Part shown: positions 1-5,269 of the stretch, piece by piece
Numbering within the stretch: the first letter of the stretch is position 1
Layout of the letters: the number at the start of each line of letters is the position of its first letter
DNA from: Candidatus Aenigmatarchaeota archaeon
GTDB lineage: Archaea; Aenigmatarchaeota; Aenigmatarchaeia; QMZP01
Reading direction: 5' to 3'
DNA length: 7,833 bases
NCBI GenBank assembly: GCA_020343575.1
Contig: CP070801.1
Coordinates: forward strand, 390,582-398,414
Made by a program: the position numbers and the translations under genes
Notes under the pieces: generated by a model
The model's input: only the letters and a program-made list of their open reading frames with translations
What the model was told of the DNA's origin: nothing
Databases searched by the model: none

Positions 1-357
1 ATGGTCCTGGAAATGAAGGAAGGCAAGACGCCCTTCTTTATGCATACAGAGAGGGTAGCAGAGAGAATAAAGAAGGAGATATCAGATCCAAAGGAGCAGA
101 AAAAGAAGCTGGGATATGAACAGAAAAATGCACTTGAGCACCTGAGGAAATTTTCTAAGCTAAATGAAAAGGCCAAGAACGATATGGTGGAGGAACTGAG
201 AAAGATAGAGAAGTTAAGGGAAAGGCATATAGAGAGCATAATCAACATGCTACCGCAGGATATGGATGAGCTAAAACTCCTATTCGCGAATGAAATAGTA
301 ACAGTGTCTGATGATGATAAGAAGAAAGTATTATCAATAGTCAAGAAATTCACATAA
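1..357 (+). CDS. rpoF: DNA-directed RNA polymerase subunit Rpo4/RpoF (Rpb4 family)
   Basis: Rpo4 pairs with Rpo7 to form the stalk of archaeal RNA polymerase, which helps open-complex formation and contacts the exiting RNA. The 118-residue product matches the family's usual length of about 110-120. It shows the family layout: a short N-terminal strand and helix, a charged middle with GYEQ at 38-41, and a conserved C-terminal HRDC-like helical part with LPQDMDELKLLFANE at 84-98. The neighbour DUF655 gene 45 nt downstream is the classic archaeal partner of rpoF and supports the call. The ATG is the first base of the window, so a slightly longer N-terminus upstream cannot be excluded. The length makes this ATG reasonable. 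The promoter and any upstream operon partner lie outside the window. Confidence 0.88.
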   Translation: MVLEMKEGKTPFFMHTERVAERIKKEISDPKEQKKKLGYEQKNALEHLRKFSKLNEKAKNDMVEELRKIEKLRERHIESIINMLPQDMDELKLLFANEIVTVSDDDKKKVLSIVKKFT

Positions 358-368
358 AGATTTAAAAG
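358..368 (+). promoter_or_regulatory. possible TATA element before the DUF655 gene
   Basis: The AT-rich stretch AGATTTAAAAG follows the rpoF stop directly and lies about 40 nt before the next ATG. It resembles an archaeal TATA box and would place a start near 388-392, giving a short leader. The gap is only 45 nt, so read-through from rpoF is equally possible. Confidence 0.3.
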
Positions 369-402
369 AAAAATCTAATTCTTAAATCAGTGGGGATTTA
401 TT

Positions 403-975
403 ATGGAAAAGAAAGAGATAAGAAAGGATGAGTGGGCAGTTGTTCTTGATTTCCTTTCACATGGTCACCATGGAATGGAAAGGTCTCAGCCTGTTGCACA
501 GGTCCTGGGTGAGAGTTATTTTTCTCTGTTGGAGGTTATAATAAGGGATGATATGCACCTGAAAACCGGAGACAGGGTGTATATAGGTGATGGTAAGAGA
601 AACGAGGTTAAGTACATAAGGGGTCGTGCAAAGGTAGATGACCTTACAGTTGTTGCACAGGAGGAACTCTCCGAAACCGTTGAGATGATTGTCAAGAAGA
701 ACCCAAAGAGATTTCTGGATTTTTTCAACAAGTCAGGAGCCATAACAACCAGGCTCCACCAGCTGGAACTGCTTCCAGGGGTTGGTAAGAGACACCTGTG
801 GGCGATAATCGAAGAAAGAAAGAACAAGTCATTTAAATCATTTGATGATTTGAAAAAGAGAGTGCCACTCCTACCTGATCCTGAGAAGATGATAGTGAAG
901 AGAATACTTGATGAATTAAAAGACAGGGACAAGTACAGAATTTTTGTCCCTAGGATGGAGAAGCAAAGGAGATGA
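403..975 (+). CDS. DUF655 family protein with helix-hairpin-helix motif
   Basis: This is a 190-residue member of the archaeal DUF655 family, annotated generally as a putative nucleic-acid-binding protein. Its exact function is not established. Residues about 1-85 form a beta-rich part that looks like an OB-type fold (GDRVYIGDGKR at 56-66). Residues about 100-140 carry a helix-hairpin-helix motif (LELLPGVGKRHLWAIIEE at 121-138) of the kind that binds the nucleic-acid backbone without sequence specificity. In many archaea the gene sits right behind rpoF and in front of rsmA/ksgA. Here the first link is kept, but the next gene encodes a CBS protein. The ATG at 403 follows GGGGAT, a weak ribosome-binding match. 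The TGA at 973-975 overlaps the Shine-Dalgarno of the next gene, so the two are probably co-translated. Confidence 0.85.
   Translation: MEKKEIRKDEWAVVLDFLSHGHHGMERSQPVAQVLGESYFSLLEVIIRDDMHLKTGDRVYIGDGKRNEVKYIRGRAKVDDLTVVAQEELSETVEMIVKKNPKRFLDFFNKSGAITTRLHQLELLPGVGKRHLWAIIEERKNKSFKSFDDLKKRVPLLPDPEKMIVKRILDELKDRDKYRIFVPRMEKQRR
968..974 (+). promoter_or_regulatory. Shine-Dalgarno that sets the CBS gene start
   Basis: GGAGATG lies three bases before the ATG at 977 and spans the end of the DUF655 reading frame. It supports translational coupling and decides between the ATG at 977 and the upstream TTG at 944. Confidence 0.6.
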
Positions 976-976
976 A

Positions 977-1405
977 ATGCAAATAAAGGAAATAATGAAA
1001 ACGGATGTAAAGATCGCGGACCCCAATTCCAGTGTTCAGGAGGCAGCTGAAGAGATGAGCAAATGCAGGATAGGCTGCCTGGTTGTTGTTAAAAAGGAAA
1101 GGATGGTGGGGATAATAACAGAGAGAGATATACTAACAAGACTTGTTGCAAAGGACCTTTCTGCATCCAAAACCAAGACTAAGGATATAATGACAACAAA
1201 GGTTGTTATGATAGAACCCGAGAGGGATATATCTGATGCTGCAGAGATAATGACCAAACGCAAAATAAAGAAACTTCCTGTTATTTCTAACGACCGTTTG
1301 GTTGGCATAGTTACCTTGGTTGACATCTGTGCTGTTCAACCTGAGATGATTAAAAAGGCAGCTTCTCTAATGATGCTCCCAAAGAAGAAAGTAATAGCAG
1401 GATAA
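977..1405 (+). CDS. tandem CBS-domain protein
   Basis: The product is a stand-alone CBS pair (Bateman module) of 142 residues, cytosolic. Such modules bind adenine nucleotides such as AMP, ATP or SAM and usually act as energy or ligand sensors. The partner here is unknown. CBS1 spans about 5-60 and CBS2 about 67-120, each ending in the typical strand-helix motif (GIITERDIL at 45-53, GIVTLVDIC at 110-118). A short basic tail, KKKVIAG, follows. The ATG at 977 is chosen because AAAGGAGATGA stands immediately upstream, inside the end of the DUF655 gene. An in-frame TTG at 944 would add 11 residues before the conserved MQIKEIM start and is less likely. No enzyme or DNA-binding domain is fused to it. 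Confidence 0.85.
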   Translation: MQIKEIMKTDVKIADPNSSVQEAAEEMSKCRIGCLVVVKKERMVGIITERDILTRLVAKDLSASKTKTKDIMTTKVVMIEPERDISDAAEIMTKRKIKKLPVISNDRLVGIVTLVDICAVQPEMIKKAASLMMLPKKKVIAG

Positions 1406-1415
1406 GCGATTTTTA
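1406..1415 (+). terminator. U-run between the CBS gene and the convergent tRNA
   Basis: A run of five T (1410-1414) directly follows the CBS stop codon and precedes the 3' end of the opposing tRNA gene. U-runs serve as archaeal terminators, so this is a plausible stop for the rpoF-DUF655-CBS transcript. It is short and no hairpin is needed or seen. Confidence 0.35.
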
Positions 1416-1435
1416 TGGGCCCGCTGGGATTCGAA

Positions 1436-1466
1436 TTCCTGAGGTAGAAACCTAAGCTTCTGCCTT
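1436..1466 (-). other. tRNA intron 2, non-canonical position 53/54 in the T-arm (31 nt)
   Basis: The T-stem strand CTGGG (1471-1467) is separated from its loop and 3' strand by 31 nt. Removing A1466 to A1436 restores CTGGG-TTCGAAT-CCCAG exactly. The junction has a BHB core. The central helix pairs CCUG (1472-1469) with CAGG (1441-1438) by four Watson-Crick pairs, the 5' bulge is GG|A and the 3' bulge is AA|U. Behind it is an inner stem AGG/CCU, a C-A mismatch, then AGAAG/UUUCU closing a six-base loop. The outer helix is weak, a relaxed form. The flanking bases allow no sliding of the boundaries. Confidence 0.8.
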
Positions 1467-1482
1467 CCCAGGACCTCCCGCT

Positions 1483-1519
1483 TGCCTAGAAACTCATCAT
1501 TCGAAACGAATGATGGTCA
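1483..1519 (-). other. tRNA intron 1, canonical position 37/38 (37 nt)
   Basis: The junction forms a strict bulge-helix-bulge. The outer helix is the anticodon stem. The central 4-bp helix pairs CUUA (1525-1522) with UAGG (1488-1485). The 5' bulge is UA|U and the 3' bulge is CA|A, so cleavage falls after A37 and before A38. Inside the intron a 9-bp perfect hairpin (CATCATTCG/CGAATGATG, three-base loop) caps the structure. Confidence 0.82.
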
Positions 1520-1570
1520 TATAAGACGGGCGCTCTAGGCCAACTGAGCTACGGGCCCATCACATCGAGA

Positions 1571-1615
1571 GACAGCTTGACCCAATCTATACAAGCTGTC
1601 ATACGCCTCGTATGA
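1571..1615. repeat. two abutting inverted repeats upstream of the tRNA
   Basis: GACAGCTTG (1571-1579) and CAAGCTGTC (1592-1600) are a perfect 9-bp inverted repeat around a 12-base spacer. TCATACG (1599-1605) and CGTATGA (1609-1615) are a perfect 7-bp repeat with a 3-base spacer, and the two share bases 1599-1600. They would lie in a long tRNA leader if transcription starts near 1614 on the minus strand. They could instead be protein-binding operators or a small structured RNA. Confidence 0.55.
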
Positions 1616-1633
1616 GTTAAATGATATTTTCAT

Positions 1634-1645
1634 TTATTTAAATAA
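1634..1645 (-). promoter_or_regulatory. candidate TATA element for the tRNA on the minus strand
   Basis: The AT-only palindrome ATTTATTTAAATAAAT (1632-1647) contains TTTAAATA on both strands. Read leftward it would start RNA around 1614, about 56 nt before the tRNA. A nearer, weaker element (TTGTATAG, minus strand, about 1588-1595) would give a shorter leader. I cannot decide between them. Confidence 0.3.
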
Positions 1646-1663
1646 ATTACAATACCACGCATG

Positions 1664-1678
1664 CGAAAAGTATTTAAA
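1664..1678 (+). promoter_or_regulatory. thermosome promoter (BRE/TATA)
   Basis: CGAAAAG (1664-1670) followed by TATTTAAA (1671-1678) fits a purine-rich BRE plus archaeal TATA box. The expected start is near 1700, leaving a leader of about 50 nt before the ATG at 1751. The palindrome CGCATGCG (1658-1665) abuts the BRE and is a candidate operator. Archaeal thermosome genes are commonly heat-induced, but no known heat-shock operator is recognised here. Confidence 0.55.
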
Positions 1679-1750
1679 CCCAAATTGTCATACATGATAT
1701 ACCAATATGAGTATTATGCTCACATAAATTTGAGATTAAGAGGTGATTAA

Positions 1751-3397
1751 ATGACAAACGGAGTTGGACAGGTTGGTGGACAGCCAATATTGATAGTTCC
1801 TGAAGGAACCCTTAGGAGCAGAGGTAAGGATGCTCAGAGAAATAACATAGCTGCTGCAAGGGCAGTTGCTGATACTGTTAGGACCACACTTGGTCCAAAG
1901 GGAATGGACAAGATGCTTGTTGACAGTCTTGGCGACGTTGTTATAACAAATGATGGTGCGACGATCCTGAATGAGATGCAGATTGAACACCCATCTGCAA
2001 AGATGATGGTGGAAGTCGCGAAAACACAGGACAAATCCGTAGGAGACGGAACCACAACAGCAGTGGTTCTTGCCGGTGAGCTTCTCAAGAAGGCAGAGGA
2101 GCTACTCGACCAGAACATACACCCGACCGTTATAACAAAGGGATTCAGAATGGCAAAAACAAAGGCATTGGACATATTGAACAAAATTTCAAGGGATGTT
2201 GACATAAAGGATGAAAAGGCACTGCAGCAGATTGCAGAGACAGCGATGACAGGAAAATCCGCTGAAAAGGCATCAAAGGAACTCGCAGACCTGTCCGTAA
2301 GGGCTATAAAGAAGATTGCAGAAACAAATGGAAGCGAGCTCATCATAGATACAGATAACATAAAGATAGAGAAGAAGGAAGGCGGATCGATGAACGATAC
2401 CAAGCTGATAGACGGGGTGCTGATAGACAAGGAGATTGTTCACCTAGCAATGCCAAAGAGAATTGATAACGCAAAAATCGCATTGATAGACTCTGCCTTG
2501 GAGGTCAAGGAACTGGAAGGCGATGCGAAGATAAGCATTGACTCTCCAGAGAAGATGCAGGCATTCCTTGAGGAAGAGGAAAAGATGCTCAAGGGTATGG
2601 TTGACAAGATTATCAAAGCAGGTGCAACCACTGTTTTTTGCCAGAAGGGCATAGACGACAATGCTCAGCACTACCTCGCAAAGTCCAAGATACTGGCAGC
2701 AAGAAGGGTCAAGAAATCCGACATGGAGCTACTCACAAGGGCAACAGGAGCAAACATAGTAACCAACATAAAAGACTTGTCCAAGGAGGATCTGGGACAT
2801 GCAGGCATAGTTGAGGAAAGGAAGGTCTCGGGAGACCAGATGGTATTTGTAGAGAAATGCAAGCAGCCAAGGGCAGTGACAATCCTCATCAGGGGAGGAA
2901 CAGAACATGTTGTGGATGAGGTTGAGAGAGCGATGGAAGACGCGGTCAAGGGAATAGCATCTGCCCTAGAACTTAAGAAGATAGTTGCAGGTGGTGGCGC
3001 TTCGGAGGTAGAGGTTGCAAAGGAGCTGAGGAAGCACGCAGAGTCCTTCAAGGGCAGAGAGCAGCTGGCAGTGAATGCGTTTGCTGATGCAATGGAGGTC
3101 ATACCAAGGAGCCTTGCAGAGAACGCAGGTTTGGATCCCATAGACAAACTCACAAATCTAAGAGCAATGCATGACAAAAAACAAATGACATCCGGCCTGG
3201 ATATCTTTTCAGGAGATGTAGCTGATATGGTAAATCTAGGGGTAATAGAGCCGCTTAAGATAAAGCTACAGGCAATAACATCAGCAGCAGAGGCAGCAGA
3301 GATGATACTCAGAATAGATGATATGATATCTGCAGGAACCTCTGAAAGAGGTATGCCAAAGATGCCCCCCGGAGGCGGAATGCCGCCTGAATACTAA
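1751..3397 (+). CDS. ths: thermosome subunit (group II chaperonin)
   Basis: This is an ATP-driven cytosolic folding machine that assembles into a double ring with a built-in lid. At 548 residues it is full length. The N-terminal equatorial and ATP-site motifs are TLGPKGMDKMLVDSLGD (46-62), TNDGATIL (66-73) and GDGTTTAVVLAGELL (98-112). Intermediate and apical parts follow, with the helical-protrusion lid at about 245-285. The catalytic Asp is probably D397 in ERAMEDA (392-398), and AGGGASEVE (413-421) closes the C-terminal equatorial part. The tail is short (MPKMPPGGGMPPEY) and lacks the long GGM repeats seen in many thermosomes. The ATG at 1751 follows GAGGTGAT (1740-1747). Only one subunit gene is visible, so whether the ring is homo- or hetero-oligomeric cannot be said. 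Confidence 0.97.
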   Translation: MTNGVGQVGGQPILIVPEGTLRSRGKDAQRNNIAAARAVADTVRTTLGPKGMDKMLVDSLGDVVITNDGATILNEMQIEHPSAKMMVEVAKTQDKSVGDGTTTAVVLAGELLKKAEELLDQNIHPTVITKGFRMAKTKALDILNKISRDVDIKDEKALQQIAETAMTGKSAEKASKELADLSVRAIKKIAETNGSELIIDTDNIKIEKKEGGSMNDTKLIDGVLIDKEIVHLAMPKRIDNAKIALIDSALEVKELEGDAKISIDSPEKMQAFLEEEEKMLKGMVDKIIKAGATTVFCQKGIDDNAQHYLAKSKILAARRVKKSDMELLTRATGANIVTNIKDLSKEDLGHAGIVEERKVSGDQMVFVEKCKQPRAVTILIRGGTEHVVDEVERAMEDAVKGIASALELKKIVAGGGASEVEVAKELRKHAESFKGREQLAVNAFADAMEVIPRSLAENAGLDPIDKLTNLRAMHDKKQMTSGLDIFSGDVADMVNLGVIEPLKIKLQAITSAAEAAEMILRIDDMISAGTSERGMPKMPPGGGMPPEY

Positions 3398-3405
3398 TTC
3401 AGGCG
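3384..3405 (+). terminator. hairpin over the thermosome stop codon, possible terminator
   Basis: CGCCTGAAT and ATTCAGGCG form a perfect 9-bp stem with a 4-base loop. The stop codon TAA (3395-3397) lies at the loop and 3' strand, and an AU-rich stretch follows. It may stabilise or end the thermosome mRNA. A second stem, GGCGG/CCGCC (3374-3378 with 3383-3387), uses part of the same bases, so the two exclude each other. Confidence 0.4.
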
Positions 3406-3408
3406 ATT

Positions 3409-3424
3409 TAAAATATTTATATAA
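3409..3424 (+). promoter_or_regulatory. TATA element of the pilin cassette
   Basis: The stretch TTAAAATATTTATATA is all A and T. TTTATATA (3417-3424) is centred about 25 nt before the ATG at 3445, and no Shine-Dalgarno is seen before that ATG. This suggests a leaderless or nearly leaderless transcript for the first gene. It also suggests that the cassette is transcribed separately from the thermosome. Confidence 0.5.
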
Positions 3425-3444
3425 AGAGAAAGAAAGTATTATTT

Positions 3445-3909
3445 ATGGCAGAAGAAGAATACGAGATAATACCAACATCCCCATTGAAAAGGCTTGAAAA
3501 AAGAATAAGCAGGGTAGAGGCTGCAAGTTCATCTTCTCAAATACAAAAACTGATAGAACAGATAATAGAGCTTATAAAATCAAACCAGAGGGTTATTGAT
3601 GATGTTATAAAGGCAGACTCTGAACACAGAAACGAAGTCTCCAAGCTGCCTGGAAGGATTGACAGTCTTGTTGCAGGCATGAGCGAATTCATGGAGTTGC
3701 TCAAGGCCTCAGCAACCGAGGAAACGGTATCGGGTATATCAAAGGACGTGATGGCACCCCTTGTGGAAAAGATGGATGAGCTTGTAAACCAGAACAAGAA
3801 AAACCTTGAGACAAGTCAGGCTGTTCTTAACTCGCTAGGGATGATAGACAACAGACTGAAGAGGCTATATTTACAGTCCTCAACCGGTGCAGCTTCATAT
3901 AAGAGATAA
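3445..3909 (+). CDS. coiled-coil protein of unknown function, first gene of pilin cassette
   Basis: I do not recognise a named family. The 154-residue product is soluble, with no signal peptide or membrane helix, and largely helical. A short N-terminal motif, YEIIPTSPLKRLEKRI (6-21), leads into heptad-like stretches at about 14-60 and 95-145, joined by a less regular middle with a Pro (about 69-90). The tail is Ser/Ala-rich and basic. The N-terminal motif, acidic residues and then a Pro-Ser-Pro-type turn before a charged helix, looks like a peptide for binding partners. The gene starts a tight cluster with a small membrane protein (11-nt gap) and a pilin. A structural or adaptor role in a filament machine, loosely like archaellum FlaC/D/E proteins, is possible but unproven. 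Confidence 0.7.
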   Translation: MAEEEYEIIPTSPLKRLEKRISRVEAASSSSQIQKLIEQIIELIKSNQRVIDDVIKADSEHRNEVSKLPGRIDSLVAGMSEFMELLKASATEETVSGISKDVMAPLVEKMDELVNQNKKNLETSQAVLNSLGMIDNRLKRLYLQSSTGAASYKR

Positions 3910-3920
3910 GGAGGGTTGAT

Positions 3921-4127
3921 ATGAAGCAGTATTTAATCAAGCAGATATTTTCAATCGTGGTTGCTATATTTCTGCTAATAACATTCGTCATAGTTTTATA
4001 TGCTGATCTAGTAACACCAAGGGAGACCTTTATAACCCCGCTGATACTCATAATAATCGCTATTGTGTGTTTGGCGATATTCGGAGAAATTTCAAAGATC
4101 GAATATTATATTAAGGGAAAAAAGTAA
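3921..4127 (+). CDS. small two-helix membrane protein of unknown function
   Basis: This 68-residue protein has two predicted membrane helices, about 8-28 and 37-57, joined by a short loop with LVTPRETF. Both ends are Lys-rich (MKQYLIKQ and IEYYIKGKK), so both termini probably face the cytoplasm. It is preceded by the strong Shine-Dalgarno GGAGGGT (3910-3916), five bases before the ATG, which argues that it is real despite its size. Gaps of 11 nt and 16 nt to its neighbours place it in an operon with the coiled-coil gene and the pilin. I do not recognise a family. An accessory role in pilin membrane insertion or filament anchoring is a guess from context only. Confidence 0.7.
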   Translation: MKQYLIKQIFSIVVAIFLLITFVIVLYADLVTPRETFITPLILIIIAIVCLAIFGEISKIEYYIKGKK

Positions 4128-4143
4128 AAATAGGAGGTTTCAG

Positions 4144-4563
4144 ATGAAAAAAGGAATAACACCAATAATATCAATAATAATACTGTTGCTGATAACCATA
4201 GCACTTGCAGGGGTAGCATACACATTCCTTATGGGACAGTTATTCACGAGGATAGGCGGTTCATTCGAGGTACCAGTAGGTGGGGCATTCTGCACAAACG
4301 GTCTGATAACAATACAAGTATCAAACACAGGAACAAGCGATTTGCATAGCCATCCAACGAACCCAGCAGCCAACGACTTTATCACATCTCAGGTTGATGG
4401 AGTAGATGTTACGGCTTATCTAGAGGTTACAACCATAACACCTGGACAGGGAGGCACAATACTGAGAAACTATAACTGCACAACAAGCTGCGCTTCAGGC
4501 CCTCACACAGTTGACCTAGGAACAGAATCCCTAATCCTGCACCCAACTGTATATTGTCCGTAA
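4144..4563 (+). CDS. archaeal type IV pilin-like protein (class III signal peptide)
   Basis: This is a probable filament subunit, made as a membrane-bound precursor and cut by a prepilin/archaellin peptidase. The 139-residue product starts MKKGITPIISIIILLL. That is a very short basic leader ending in Gly4, then the hydrophobic helix (about 5-30) that forms the filament core. This is the hallmark of archaeal pilins and archaellins, with cleavage expected after Gly4. The remaining ~105 residues form a beta-rich, Thr/Gly-rich outer domain with four cysteines (50, 112, 116, 138) and one N-glycosylation sequon (N111-C-T). The ATG at 4144 is set by AGGAGGT (4132-4138). It lies next to a convergent ATPase/platform operon, which supports the call. 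Its stop is only 4 nt from that of the opposing gene. Whether it is the major or a minor pilin is unknown. Confidence 0.85.
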   Translation: MKKGITPIISIIILLLITIALAGVAYTFLMGQLFTRIGGSFEVPVGGAFCTNGLITIQVSNTGTSDLHSHPTNPAANDFITSQVDGVDVTAYLEVTTITPGQGGTILRNYNCTTSCASGPHTVDLGTESLILHPTVYCP

Positions 4564-4567
4564 CCCA

Positions 4568-5242
4568 TTAAACAATTCCAGTTAGGATGTAGGCGACATA
4601 AATAACCAACCCGGAAAATAGTGGAATCAACCAGTTATCATCCACTATTTCTTTATTTTTCCAATTCCTGATTTTTTTAGCTTCGGGTATTAGCTCTACG
4701 AATGTTGCTGAGATCGATCCCAAAAACGCTACGAATGATATCAGGATAGGTGCAACGACCGGTTCAGTTTCACTTAACAAGAATCCCAGAACCGCTGCTG
4801 TAATCAAAAAACTCGAAAGGAAAAAGACAAGGGAACCCTCCAGTGATTTTCTTCCGAATATTTTATGCTCTCCGTACCTCAGGCCTATCAATGTGGATAG
4901 TGAATCTCCAACAGAGAGAATGAGACCCGCTACTGTTGCTATTTCTAACGGAAATATGAGAAAGGTCAGACCCAGGCCAAAGTAGAACCAGAAAGCACCC
5001 ATGAATGGCTTTTTTATACCATCCCTATCCAGTTTAAAGGCAACATCTCTGACCCTCCTTTCAACTATTTCCACGAATCCTAGAAACCTCTTACTCCTCA
5101 TCACGTACTCTGAGTAAATAAATAACACAAGAGCGATTATGAAAAACAGGAGGGATGCTGTAAAGTTTCCTATGAATTGTGCAAGCAAAACAAAAAACAA
5201 CCCACTCAGATGAACGAACTGCCTCGAAATTTCATACCTCAT
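4568..5242 (-). CDS. dolichol/polyprenol kinase-like CTP-dependent membrane enzyme
   Basis: This is an integral membrane protein of 224 residues with about six or seven hydrophobic helices, in the dolichol kinase/CTP-transferase family (SEC59/DGK1/VTE5-like, COG0170). Family marks are ISRQFVHLSGL near the N-terminus (5-15), GDSLSTLIGLRYGEHK (112-127), GRKSLEGSL (130-138) and DDNWLIPLFSG (201-211). These acidic and basic loops form the CTP and lipid-head sites. Members phosphorylate polyprenols, diacylglycerol or phytol-type alcohols. The substrate cannot be told here, but dolichyl phosphate for N-glycosylation or a geranylgeraniol salvage step are the natural archaeal choices. It lies 32 nt behind the platform genes, either as the last operon gene or from its own TATA-like element. 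It has no Shine-Dalgarno. Confidence 0.8.
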   Translation of the reverse strand: MRYEISRQFVHLSGLFFVLLAQFIGNFTASLLFFIIALVLFIYSEYVMRSKRFLGFVEIVERRVRDVAFKLDRDGIKKPFMGAFWFYFGLGLTFLIFPLEIATVAGLILSVGDSLSTLIGLRYGEHKIFGRKSLEGSLVFFLSSFLITAAVLGFLLSETEPVVAPILISFVAFLGSISATFVELIPEAKKIRNWKNKEIVDDNWLIPLFSGLVIYVAYILTGIV

Positions 5243-5269
5243 AAAATGATATTTGGTTTTCCGAAATAA

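Larger units (their letters stand above)
1416..1558 (-). tRNA. tRNA-Ile(UAU) with two introns
   Basis: Read on the minus strand, the gene folds into a perfect cloverleaf once two introns are removed. The acceptor GGGCCCG pairs with CGGGCCC over all seven Watson-Crick pairs. The D-stem is GCTC/GAGC with G18-G19 in the loop. The anticodon stem is CCCGU/GCGGG with one U-G pair, the variable loop is AGGUC, and the T-stem CTGGG/CCCAG encloses the T-loop TTCGAAT. The discriminator is A73 and no CCA is encoded. The mature length is 75 nt. The spliced anticodon loop is CUUAUAA, with anticodon UAU at 1523-1521, which reads the Ile codon AUA. The body resembles archaeal tRNA-Ile as I remember it. Introns lie at 37/38 (37 nt) and 53/54 (31 nt). 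The 3' end faces the CBS stop codon 11 nt away. Confidence 0.88.

Noticed and set aside
944..976. TTG start for the CBS gene giving 11 extra residues
   Set aside because: No ribosome-binding site precedes it, and the conserved CBS start and strong Shine-Dalgarno point to the ATG at 977.
1491..1501. ATGATGA on the minus strand inside intron 1 matches a C-box (RUGAUGA), suggesting an intron-encoded C/D guide RNA
   Set aside because: The intron is only 37 nt, the motif is buried in the 9-bp hairpin, and no D-box CUGA follows within it. Coincidence is more likely.
1482..1525. Other anticodons from shifted intron 1 boundaries: GGC or UGC (Ala), UAC (Val)
   Set aside because: They keep a 7-base loop, but the strict BHB (4-bp central helix, two 3-nt bulges) fixes cleavage at 37/38. 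In addition, pair 3-70 is G-C, not the G-U of tRNA-Ala, and the D-arm GCTC/GAGC is unlike the archaeal tRNA-Val form I recall.
1597..1693. TGTCATAC occurs at 1597-1604 and again at 1686-1693, flanking the thermosome TATA box
   Set aside because: An 8-base repeat in about 190 bp of AT-rich DNA is not far from chance, and the first copy is part of the inverted repeats already described.
1834..2430. Long open frame antisense to the thermosome gene (198 codons)
   Set aside because: The product is Ser/Ile/Phe-rich with no recognisable domain, as expected from reading the complement of a codon-biased gene. There is no ribosome-binding site or promoter.
4063..4143. Extended ATG start for the pilin at 4063
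   Set aside because: It overlaps the small membrane protein gene and would put a charged stretch before the class III signal peptide. The Shine-Dalgarno at 4132-4138 points to 4144.
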